Assembly (NCBI GenBank): GCA_021791715.1
Contig: JAJYWB010000001.1
Span: 124,001-188,000 of the forward strand
Direction of reading: 5' to 3'
Source: Planctomycetota bacterium
GTDB taxonomy: Bacteria > Planctomycetota > Planctomycetia > Isosphaerales > Isosphaeraceae
Length of the DNA: 64,000 nucleotides
Part shown: one piece after another, positions 44,194 through 52,216 of the stretch
Numbering within the stretch: the stretch's first letter is position 1
Layout of the letters: each line of letters opens with the position of its first letter
Position numbers and translations under genes: made by a program
The notes under the pieces: model-generated
Databases searched by the model: none
What the model saw: the letters and a program-made list of their open reading frames with translations, nothing else
Told to the model about the DNA's origin: nothing

Positions 44194-45081
44194 TTAGATC
44201 GCTCTGGTTTCGTGTCTCGCGTGATCTCCTGGAGACATTCCCGGACGTCGTTCGACCGCTGGACGAGCCGATTCGGCGGCGACGAGGTCGATCACGCGGA
44301 GCGTTTGGCGGTCGAGCTCGCGCGCCGCGAGATCGAGCCGACCAAGAAGAAAGTAGTACATAACGACCGAGACGATCGCGATAGCCAAGCCGAACGCGGT
44401 GGTGACGAGAGCCAGGCTGATGCCGTGAGCGAGCGCCGAACCCCTCGCGGCGCCGACCTTTCCGCCGAGCGCCTCGAACGATTCGATAATGCCGATGACG
44501 GTTCCGAGCAAACCGAGCAGCGGAGCGAGCGTCGCGGCGCCGTTGAGCACTCGGACATTGCGTTTAAGATCGGCGATCTCGACTCCGATATCATGATCGA
44601 TCGCCTGGCGAATCGCCGCCGAAGGCTGACCCCAATACCGCACGACCTGACCGAAAACACGCGCCGCGGGGCTTTCGTTGGCGCGACAAAGTTCGGTGGC
44701 GCGTTCGCGGTCGAGTTTTCCTCCCGCGAGCCGTTCGATGAAGCGATTGACGAAATCTTTGGGAACGATCCGTTCGCGACGAAGCGCAACCAATCGCTCG
44801 AGAGCGAAGCCCAAGGTTACGATCGAGCAGATCCCCAGCGGCCATAAAAGCGGATTCGCCTGGGTGAGAATCGCCACGATATCGCCGCGACCGACCTTCG
44901 CGGCCGATTTGGAGGAGTCGGAGCCCGATTTCGCGGCGGTTTTGGACCCCGATTTGGCGGCGATCGACTTAACGCCCGCGGCGGGTTTTTCGTCGCGAGC
45001 CGAGCAATAAGCCGCGGTCGCCGGCAATAAAGCCGCGATGATCGCCAATTCCACCACGATCCGACGCCGTCGACGATCCAT
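44194..45081 (-). CDS. ExbB/TolQ/MotA-family proton channel protein
   Basis: The 295-residue protein starts with a cleavable-looking hydrophobic segment (VVELAIIAALLPATAAYCSA) followed by a Lys/Ser/Ala-rich linker (about 30-65). It then has the three-helix ExbB core: PLLWPLGICSIVTLGFALERL, GAATLAPLLGLLGTVIGIIESF (about 195-216, the diagnostic second helix) and ISLALVTTAFGLAIAIVSVVMYY. The N-terminal extension resembles that of long ExbB proteins. AGGAAC precedes the ATG. The ExbD gene follows after 149 bases. No TonB, TolA, TolB or Pal gene is next to them, so which system is energised is not shown. Confidence 0.9.
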   Translation of the reverse strand: MDRRRRRIVVELAIIAALLPATAAYCSARDEKPAAGVKSIAAKSGSKTAAKSGSDSSKSAAKVGRGDIVAILTQANPLLWPLGICSIVTLGFALERLVALRRERIVPKDFVNRFIERLAGGKLDRERATELCRANESPAARVFGQVVRYWGQPSAAIRQAIDHDIGVEIADLKRNVRVLNGAATLAPLLGLLGTVIGIIESFEALGGKVGAARGSALAHGISLALVTTAFGLAIAIVSVVMYYFLLGRLDLAARELDRQTLRVIDLVAAESARPAVERRPGMSPGDHARHETRAI

Positions 45082-45542
45082 CAGATGTTCCTGCGTTTAT
45101 AGGTAATTTGACGTCGAAATCCGCGTATCCCTTACTTAGGGAACGATCATACCCTGAACGAACCGGCTGTCAATCTCTCTCGCATTATTTAGATCATCAT
45201 AATAGTGTTTATGAGAATTCAGTCGTTCGGCGGGTCGCGGGAGTTCCGCTTCCGAATGATTGAGGCGCCGAAGCGGAGGGGATGGTCGCCGAGCGCGGTT
45301 GATGAGCGGGATCGCTGTCCATGTGAGATCGGTTTTTGGCGTTGTGTCGATCGGCGTCGCGGTGGTGATCGTAAAAATTCGGTTATGGAGGGGGTCGACG
45401 CTACTTCCGCGAGCCGATCGGTGTTAATAATGTGCGAGTCCCGGCGATATCTTTGAGAAGTTACGCCCTTGGCGGATTCGACGCGAATTCGCGGGCGATC
45501 GTGTTCCGTATCGCCGGTGTTTGCCTTGGGAGGACGAATCCG
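45082..45542. other. Divergent intergenic region
   Basis: About 460 bases between the ExbB-like gene and a small exported protein. Short frames on both strands lack ribosome sites and domains. No RNA element is recognised. Confidence 0.4.
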
Positions 45543-45896
45543 ATGAAGAAGCGTCGCGCGTTTCCGCTCGTTTTGGTCGCGGGTTTCATGGCCCTCGCGG
45601 TCGTCGTCGCGCCCGCGATCGCCGACGAATTGCTTGGCGTGCTCACAAAAGTGAACATTGAAGGCAAGAAGGTGACGGTCGTCGAGAAGGGTTCCGACAA
45701 AGAGGTCGAGGTGACGGTCAACGACGACACCGAGTGGGTGACTCCGAAGGGGGCGAGCAAGATCGATCTGGAGAAGATTTCGAAGCGTCTTGAGAAGACA
45801 CAGGCGAAGGGCGCGAAGGGGATCCCCGTGAAAGTGACGCACGAGAAGGCGGTCGCGTCGAAGATCGAGCCGAGCTTCCGCAAGAAGGCCGAGTGA
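45543..45896 (+). CDS. Small exported protein of unknown function
   Basis: From ATG 45543, with GGGAGG upstream, the product has 117 residues. It has a signal peptide (RRAFPLVLVAGFMALAVVVAPAIA, cut after Ala-Asp region) and a compact beta-rich part (LLGVLTKVNIEGKKVTVVEK, VEVTVNDDTEWVTPKG) followed by a Lys-rich helix. The pattern of short strands with Lys/Glu pairs suggests an OB-like or similar small beta domain in the periplasm, which is inference. I recognise no family. Confidence 0.65.
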   Translation: MKKRRAFPLVLVAGFMALAVVVAPAIADELLGVLTKVNIEGKKVTVVEKGSDKEVEVTVNDDTEWVTPKGASKIDLEKISKRLEKTQAKGAKGIPVKVTHEKAVASKIEPSFRKKAE

Positions 45897-46085
45897 TCGC
45901 TCGGATCGACTCGCATCGTAGTACTCGAGCCGCGGCGGGATCGGCGAACTCAGCCGGAACCTCCGCGGCCGGTTGTTGCGGAAACGAAGACGGTCCGAGT
46001 ATGATGATTTGGTATCTTGGAGGGATCGATCGTCGTCGAAAACGACAGATCAGACTCGATGTAAGTGACATGGAAGATTTTGATC

Positions 46086-47201
46086 ATGAGACTTGAAAAG
46101 ATTACATATTCTTACGAAGAATCGGGAGGTAGATGTTGGAAATTACCTGAATTCGTATTAAAAGATATTAATTTGTTGGTGGGTAAGAACGCCTCGGGAA
46201 AATCTATGAGTTTGAATGTCATTGCAGCGATGCATCGGATGTTGAAACAAAAACAATTGATGATTGCAGGCAAATGGAATTTACTGTTCAGGGATCAGGA
46301 TTTGATTATTCGCTACGAATTAGAGCTGAAAGATCAAAAAGTAGTAATGGAAAGATTTCATGTAGATGACGAATGTCGCTTTGATCGAAATGCCGAAGGA
46401 GCGGGTAAAATCTTCGCTTTCAAAGAAGATAAATTGTTGGATTTCCAGAGCCCGGTTGACGAATTGGCGATCTTTTCTCGGCGCGATTCAATTCAGCATC
46501 CATATCTCGAACCCCTCAACGAGTGGGTGAGAAACGTAAGACATTACCATTTCGGAGATCGACTCGGCAAAGATCGAGTTATCATGGTTATCAAGGAAAA
46601 TGATACTTCGGTAGATCCTTCTGATGAAAACGCAACTAGCCGAATTTTAGTTGATGGTATCAAAAAGTATAGTAACAGATTTGTAGAGATGATAATAAAT
46701 GATATGGTGTCTATTGGGTATAAGTTAACAGACGTAAAACTAGCCGCTACTCCACTATTTAAAGAATCGTATCTGCCAGGAGTTCCTTATTTGATCTGCG
46801 TTCAGGAAGAGGGGTTGATAGGTGATACAAATCAAATCGACATGTCGAATGGAATGTTCAGAGCACTCTCGATCGTGATTCATCTGAATTATTCGTTGGT
46901 TTCGGGTATTCCTAGTTGTTTGATCATCGACGACATCGGCGAGGGGTTGGATTTTGAACGATCGTGCAATTTGATCGAAGTCGTGATGAATAAAGCGAAA
47001 GAAAGCTCGGTTCAATTGATTATGTCGACGAACGATCGGTTCGTGATGAATAAGGTTCCGCTCGAATATTGGAGCGTGATTCGTCGAAAAGGTCACACCA
47101 GCGAAATTATTAATAAAGAGAATTCTCCGGAGCTCTTCGAAGACTTTAAGTTCACCGGGCTAAATAATTTCGATTTTTTCGCTCGTTACTTGGAAGATTA
47201 A
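46086..47201 (+). CDS. AAA/ABC-type ATPase (AAA_15/21-like), first gene of a two-gene module
   Basis: The 371-residue protein is an SMC/ABC-like ATPase: Walker A GKNASGKS (33-40), a signature-like MSNGMFRAL (253-261), Walker B CLIIDDIGEGLDFER (278-292) and a switch-like STND (314-317). There is only a modest insert between the halves, not a long coiled coil, so it resembles the ATPases of OLD-like and PARIS-like systems. GGAAG precedes ATG 46086. The next gene, nine bases downstream, encodes a TOPRIM-like protein. Both are much more AT-rich than the flanks, suggesting horizontal acquisition. An anti-phage or DNA-damage role is inferred from architecture, not shown. Confidence 0.82.
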   Translation: MRLEKITYSYEESGGRCWKLPEFVLKDINLLVGKNASGKSMSLNVIAAMHRMLKQKQLMIAGKWNLLFRDQDLIIRYELELKDQKVVMERFHVDDECRFDRNAEGAGKIFAFKEDKLLDFQSPVDELAIFSRRDSIQHPYLEPLNEWVRNVRHYHFGDRLGKDRVIMVIKENDTSVDPSDENATSRILVDGIKKYSNRFVEMIINDMVSIGYKLTDVKLAATPLFKESYLPGVPYLICVQEEGLIGDTNQIDMSNGMFRALSIVIHLNYSLVSGIPSCLIIDDIGEGLDFERSCNLIEVVMNKAKESSVQLIMSTNDRFVMNKVPLEYWSVIRRKGHTSEIINKENSPELFEDFKFTGLNNFDFFARYLED

Positions 47202-47210
47202 ACTTACTTG

Positions 47211-47945
47211 ATGAGAAGAAAAATGGTTTCGGATATATCAAAAATGGCGATTTTCGTCGAGGGTCAAACCGAGATGATTTTCGTCGAAAAACTCTTGAAA
47301 GAAATAGCAGGTTATAAAAATATAGTAATTAATACATTTTCTATGACCGGAGGGAGGAGAACTCCGCGTATTCGAGCGTTAAGATCGAGCGCGAAAGATG
47401 TGGGCGCTCGATTTTCGGTGGTAATAGTCGATTGCGGGACGGATAATCAGGTTGTTTCCGACATATGCGATCAGTATCAGGATTTGATCAGAGAAGGATA
47501 CTCTCTGATTATTGGAATCCGTGACGTTCACCCCCTTTTAAGATCGGATATTCCACGATTTAGAGAAGTGATCGCGACGACTTTCAACAAGATATGCAAT
47601 GGAGACGCCCGGTCCTTGTTGTTATTATCGGTGATGGAGATCGAGACATATTTTATCATCGAACACACTCATTTCCTCAAAGTCGACGCGAGCCTTACGT
47701 CTGATCGAATTCGGAATGATTTCGGATTTGATCCAAGCGTAGACGACGTGGAGTTGAGGGATAAACCATCAGAAGACATGAGAAATATCTATCGATCAGT
47801 GAATAAGGGTTATAATAAGAATAAAAAAGTTATTCAACGAGTCGTCGAGAATCTCGATTACGCTCGATTGTATTTGGAATTACCGCTAAGATGCCCTTCA
47901 TTAAGCGATTTGATACGCATACTGGACGATTTCTTGGCGATTTAG
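47211..47945 (+). CDS. TOPRIM-like protein (DUF4276/DUF4435-like), second gene of the ATPase module
   Basis: The 244-residue protein begins with a strand and the acidic motif IFVEGQTEMIFVEKLL (Glu17, Glu21), the usual start of small TOPRIM-type proteins. The next acidic motif is VVIVDCGTDNQ (Asp74, Asp78), and a later cluster is GIRDVHP (Asp105) and LSVMEIETYFI (Glu143, Glu145). These acidic clusters fit a metal-dependent nuclease core like that of DUF4276, RloB-like or AriB-type proteins; I cannot tell which. The partner ATPase lies immediately upstream. ATG 47211 is used; ATG 47223 is an alternative with AGAAG before it. Confidence 0.75.
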   Translation: MRRKMVSDISKMAIFVEGQTEMIFVEKLLKEIAGYKNIVINTFSMTGGRRTPRIRALRSSAKDVGARFSVVIVDCGTDNQVVSDICDQYQDLIREGYSLIIGIRDVHPLLRSDIPRFREVIATTFNKICNGDARSLLLLSVMEIETYFIIEHTHFLKVDASLTSDRIRNDFGFDPSVDDVELRDKPSEDMRNIYRSVNKGYNKNKKVIQRVVENLDYARLYLELPLRCPSLSDLIRILDDFLAI

Positions 47946-48106
47946 AAGTGTGATATTGAAGCTTGAGCGATTCCGCGAAATCCTGACAACCGGACCTTGA
48001 TATCCGTTTTGTCGTCGCGTAGGATGAATCGTGTGCGGGAGAGCTTTGGTCGAGATTCGGCTTCGACCTTGGCGATTGATTCCCGCGACGACGGAGGACG
48101 CGAGCG

Positions 48107-49465
48107 ATGCGGCTCAGATCGATGGACGCCGGAACGCGAGAGATCTCTCACGCCGAGTCTCATATCGGTGTGAGCTTCTTACGTACGATCGTTTGCCTGT
48201 TCGGCGCGGGGTTATTCTTATCAGGACCGGCGCGGGCTCAGTCTTACGAAGACGAGCCGATCAATTACCTCAAGGCGCCCGTCGACGATCCCGTCGCTCG
48301 GCTCCAAAAGAAGATCGATCGCGGCGAATGCACGCCGTCCCGCGACGACCGAACAGGTTATCTTAAATGGGTGCTCGATGCACTCGATATCCCCGTTTCT
48401 TCGCAAACGCTCGTCTTCAGCAAAACGAGCTTTCAGCTCGCGAAGATCTCGCCCCGTACGCCACGAGCAATCTATTTTAACGATTCCACGTACATCGGCT
48501 ATGTTAAAGGGGGTGATGTGATCGAGCTTTCGACCGTCGATCCCCGTCAGGGCGCGGTGTTTTATCTTTTAAGCCAGGATCCCGGGGAGAAGCCCGTCTT
48601 CGAGCGGAAAACTCACGAGTGCCTGCAATGCCACGCGTCGCCGAAGACGCTCGACGTTCCAGGGCATTTCGTGAGGTCGATTTATCCGAGCCGGAGCGGG
48701 CTTCCCGTTTTTAACGCGGGATCGTTCACGACAAGCCACGAAAGCCCGATCAGCGAACGCTGGGGGGGCTGGTATGTCGGCGGAACGCACGGGCGGATGC
48801 GCCATCTCGGCAACGTTTTTGTCACCAATAAGGAGAATCCCGAAAAGCTCGACGTCGACGCGGGGGCGAACGTCGTCGATCTGTGCAAGCGATTCCAAAC
48901 GTCGGGATACCTTTCATCCCATAGCGATGTCGTCGCTCTTCTCACGCTTGAACATCAAACGCAAATGCATAATTATATTACTCAGGCGAATTACGAAACC
49001 CGCCGCGCACTCGCTTATCAGGAGGGGTTGAACAAGGCGTTCGGCGATCCCGCGGGGACGATCGGCGAAAGCACGAGGAGGCGGATCGAGAGTTCGAGCG
49101 AGAAGCTCGTTCGGTACATGCTGTTCGTCGACGAGTCGAAATGGACCGATCCGATTTCCGGGACAAGCACGTTCTCGGTCGACTTCGCCGCGCGCGGTAA
49201 AAAAGATCTCAAGGGACGATCGCTGCGCGATTTTGATCTGAAAACGCGCCTCTTCCGTTATCCATGCAGTTATGAGATTTATTCCGAGGCGTTCGACGCT
49301 CTGCCGTCGATATGTCATGATCACGTGCTGAAGCGAATTTATGAGATCCTTTCCGGGAAGGATCAAACGCGCGAATTCGCGAGGATCGATCAAGAAACGC
49401 GCCGGGCGATCCTGGAAATCCTCCGGTCGACGAAATCGGCTTTGCCGACCTACTGGAAAGAATGA
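48107..49465 (+). CDS. Exported monohaem protein of unknown function
   Basis: The 452-residue protein has a long signal region (about 22-45; LRTIVCLFGAGLFLSGPARA) and one c-type haem motif CLQCH (about 172-176, in THECLQCHASPKTLDVPGHF). The body has conserved-looking segments (YFNDSTYIGYVKGGDVIE, WGGWYVGGTHG, LTLEHQTQMHNYITQANYE) but I know no named function. Related proteins occur in planctomycetes and other bacteria as cytochrome-like periplasmic proteins. GGAGGACGC before the ATG supports the start. It is probably a periplasmic electron carrier or haem enzyme. Confidence 0.78.
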   Translation: MRLRSMDAGTREISHAESHIGVSFLRTIVCLFGAGLFLSGPARAQSYEDEPINYLKAPVDDPVARLQKKIDRGECTPSRDDRTGYLKWVLDALDIPVSSQTLVFSKTSFQLAKISPRTPRAIYFNDSTYIGYVKGGDVIELSTVDPRQGAVFYLLSQDPGEKPVFERKTHECLQCHASPKTLDVPGHFVRSIYPSRSGLPVFNAGSFTTSHESPISERWGGWYVGGTHGRMRHLGNVFVTNKENPEKLDVDAGANVVDLCKRFQTSGYLSSHSDVVALLTLEHQTQMHNYITQANYETRRALAYQEGLNKAFGDPAGTIGESTRRRIESSSEKLVRYMLFVDESKWTDPISGTSTFSVDFAARGKKDLKGRSLRDFDLKTRLFRYPCSYEIYSEAFDALPSICHDHVLKRIYEILSGKDQTREFARIDQETRRAILEILRSTKSALPTYWKE

Positions 49466-49589
49466 CGAACGACGTGACGGAAAATCCACATGATTAAATA
49501 ATCATAATTAATTGCTTGAACCGATTGCGGGCTCCGACGGACTCGTGATAAAATCGAGTTTTCGATGACGATCCAGGTTGGAGTCATTC

Positions 49590-50585
49590 ATGCGATATCG
49601 ACAGATGGGGCGGACGGGTTTGAAGGTTTCGGAGATTTGCCTGGGGACGATGACGTTCGCGGGTCAGTGCGACGAGCCGACGTCGATCGCGATTCTTGAT
49701 GAGGCGTTCGAACGCGGGGTGACGTTCCTCGACACCGCGGACGTTTATCCGATTCCTCCCGACGTCGCGACCGCGGGGCGTTCGGAGGAGGTCGTGGGCC
49801 GCTGGCTCAAGTATCAGCATCGCGATCGCTTCGTCGTGGCGACGAAATGTCGGATGAAAGTCGGCTCATCGGCGAACGACGAGGGGCTTTCACGTCGGCA
49901 TATCATAGCGGCGTGTGATGCGAGCCTGAAACGGCTGAAAACCGATTATATTGATTTGTATCAAACTCATTCACCCGATCCCGAGACTCCGATCGACGAG
50001 ACGTTGCGCGCTCTCGACGACCTGGTTCGCTCGGGAAAGGTTCGGTATATCGGCTGTTCGAATTATCCCGCGTGGAGGCTCGCTTTGGCTCTTGGAGAGA
50101 GCGAACGGAGGGGGCTCGCTCGATACGATTGCCTTCAGCCGAGGTACAACCTTTTGCATCGCGAGATCGAGACCGAGGCTCTGCCGCTTTGCCGCGATCA
50201 GGGGGTGGGAGTGATCGTTTACAACCCGCTCGCGGGAGGCTTTTTATCGGGCAAATATCGTCCCGAAGAGCCGCCGAGTCCGGGCACTCGATTTACGTTG
50301 GGAGCGTCGGGAGAGCTTTACCGCGAGCGTTACTGGCAGGCGAGTCTTTTCGAGGCGGTCGCAACGCTTAAAGGATTCTTTGATGAACGCGCGACGTCGC
50401 TGACGAAAGCGAGCGTCGCTTGGGTGCTGGCGCAGCCTGGAATCACCGCGGCGATCGTCGGAGCGAGCCGACCCGATCAGCTCGAGGAAACGATCGCAGC
50501 CGCCGAAACCAGACTCGACGACGAGGAACTCGCGGCGTGCGACGCCGTTTGGTGGTCGCTGCCGAAACGAAAAGTCAATAAATAA
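49590..50585 (+). CDS. Aldo/keto reductase
   Basis: The 331-residue protein is an NADPH-dependent TIM-barrel oxidoreductase of the AKR family (YghZ/Tas-like branch). It starts MRYRQMGRTGLKVSEICLGTM-like (landmark GRTGLKVSEICLG). The catalytic set is present: Asp in LDTADVYP with Tyr, Lys in VVATKCRMKV and His in LYQTHSPD. The cofactor region near the end reads AIVGASRPDQLEE. Substrates of such enzymes vary widely and are not predictable here. ATG 49590 follows GGAGTCATTC, a good ribosome site. Confidence 0.9.
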   Translation: MRYRQMGRTGLKVSEICLGTMTFAGQCDEPTSIAILDEAFERGVTFLDTADVYPIPPDVATAGRSEEVVGRWLKYQHRDRFVVATKCRMKVGSSANDEGLSRRHIIAACDASLKRLKTDYIDLYQTHSPDPETPIDETLRALDDLVRSGKVRYIGCSNYPAWRLALALGESERRGLARYDCLQPRYNLLHREIETEALPLCRDQGVGVIVYNPLAGGFLSGKYRPEEPPSPGTRFTLGASGELYRERYWQASLFEAVATLKGFFDERATSLTKASVAWVLAQPGITAAIVGASRPDQLEETIAAAETRLDDEELAACDAVWWSLPKRKVNK

Positions 50586-50761
50586 ATATATGCAATTACG
50601 TTTTGATCTCAATTCGACTTGATCGAAACCTTTTGTCCGAGGTCGATCGAGTCTTGTGCGTTCGATTCTGTCGATCGATCGGTCGCGACGACGCCGTCCT
50701 CAGGCGTTCGGATTCGTGTTCTACGCTTAAGCGGGACGATCCGAGGGTTGGGGACCGATCG

Positions 50762-52216
50762 ATGAACGCGCGACGTTTTTGGCCTGGGGCCGCGGATTTC
50801 GTGTTTCTCTTAATTCTGGCGGTCGTTTTGATCGGCGGACGATCGGCGCTGCTCAACGATCCCGGAACGTTCTGGCATTTGCGGCTCGGCCGAGACATCT
50901 GGAAATCGGGTGATGTAACGCATGTCGACGCGCTGACTTATTCGCGTTCGGGGGTTCCGTGGGTTGATCAGTCGTGGTTGTTTGATTTGGCGTTGGCGAA
51001 GATCGTCGACGCCGCGGGGTGGCCCGGCGCGATCGCGACGACGGCGCTCGTTCTCGCTTGGATTTACGCGTGTTTGACGAGCGGGATGATTCGGATGGGC
51101 GCGAAACCGTGGGTGGCGCTATGTGTGGCGATGATCGTCGCCGAGATCGGGTCGATTCATTTTTTGGTGCGTCCACATGTTCTGACATTTGCTTTTGTTT
51201 TATGGACGTTGGGGGCCTGCCGCGACTATCACGATCGCGGATCGGCTTCGAGCGGGCTTACGTGGGCGCCGATCGTCGTCGCGGTTTGGGCGAATATTCA
51301 CGGAGGATTTTTGGCGGGTCCAATGATCGTTTTATCGGCTTTGATCGGTCATGCGATCGCGGGGCCTTGGGACGACGAGCGACGAAGGCGCGTGCTTGGT
51401 TTCGCGCGGTGTTTCGCTCTTTGCTCGATCGCTCCGATGGCGAACCCTTACGGATTCGATTTGTATAGGCATGTATTTAACCTGCTGCACGGCAGCGGAG
51501 TGACCGCGCTTATTACCGAATATCAGCCTCCGGCGTTCGGCAAACCCGAAACTCGGATGCTCGAATGCGTGATTCTGGGGCTGATCGCGATCCAGGCGGT
51601 CGTCGCGCGGAAGATCGAACGCTATGAGCTTATGCATGTGACGGCATGGTTACATTTGGCGTTGACATCGGTTCGCCAAGCGCCGTTGTTCGGGCTCGTC
51701 GTCGCGCCGGCCGCGGCATTTTTGGCGGGGGGGCGGTCCGGCTACGACGAATCGGGGCGCGAAGCCGCGGCTCGGTTCTCGGTTTGGCCCGCGATCGTAT
51801 CGATCGGCGTGGTGATCGCGGCTCTCTCGGGCGTTCGATTGGGAGGGCATGATCGGAAGGCGTGGCCGTTTGAAGGACTGGCGAAGCTTGATGCGACGCC
51901 CGTCGGCGAACGCTTGTTTCATGAGCAAGATTGGGGTGGAATGATTGAATCGGAATGCAAGCCCGTTCGGAAGGCGTGGATCGACGATCGATTCGAACTT
52001 TTCGGTAAGGCGTTCATTCTCGATTATGTCGGCGTGCTCGAAGGAGGGCCGACGTGGGACGACGTATCGGCGCGAGAGCGCTTTGATCTCGTTTGGGTTA
52101 AGCCGAGCAGGCCGTTGGCTCGCAGGCTCAAACGCGATCGAGGCTGGAGCGTCGTTCACGAAGACAAAACCTCGATCCTGTTCCGTCGACGATCCCCCGG
52201 AGACGCCCCTCGATGA
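50762..52216 (+). CDS. Multi-pass membrane protein, GT-C-like
   Basis: The 484-residue protein has about ten hydrophobic segments. The first is DFVFLLILAVVLIGGRSALL, and the following loop reads DPGTFWHLRLGRDIWKSGDV and VDQSWLFDLALAKI, a pattern shared by many planctomycete membrane proteins that resemble GT-C glycosyltransferases. The C-terminal soluble part (WGGMIESECKPVRKAWIDDRFELFG) fits the same group. No catalytic Asp can be assigned with confidence. It overlaps the next gene by four bases (ATGA), so the two are coupled. Confidence 0.75.
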   Translation: MNARRFWPGAADFVFLLILAVVLIGGRSALLNDPGTFWHLRLGRDIWKSGDVTHVDALTYSRSGVPWVDQSWLFDLALAKIVDAAGWPGAIATTALVLAWIYACLTSGMIRMGAKPWVALCVAMIVAEIGSIHFLVRPHVLTFAFVLWTLGACRDYHDRGSASSGLTWAPIVVAVWANIHGGFLAGPMIVLSALIGHAIAGPWDDERRRRVLGFARCFALCSIAPMANPYGFDLYRHVFNLLHGSGVTALITEYQPPAFGKPETRMLECVILGLIAIQAVVARKIERYELMHVTAWLHLALTSVRQAPLFGLVVAPAAAFLAGGRSGYDESGREAAARFSVWPAIVSIGVVIAALSGVRLGGHDRKAWPFEGLAKLDATPVGERLFHEQDWGGMIESECKPVRKAWIDDRFELFGKAFILDYVGVLEGGPTWDDVSARERFDLVWVKPSRPLARRLKRDRGWSVVHEDKTSILFRRRSPGDAPR

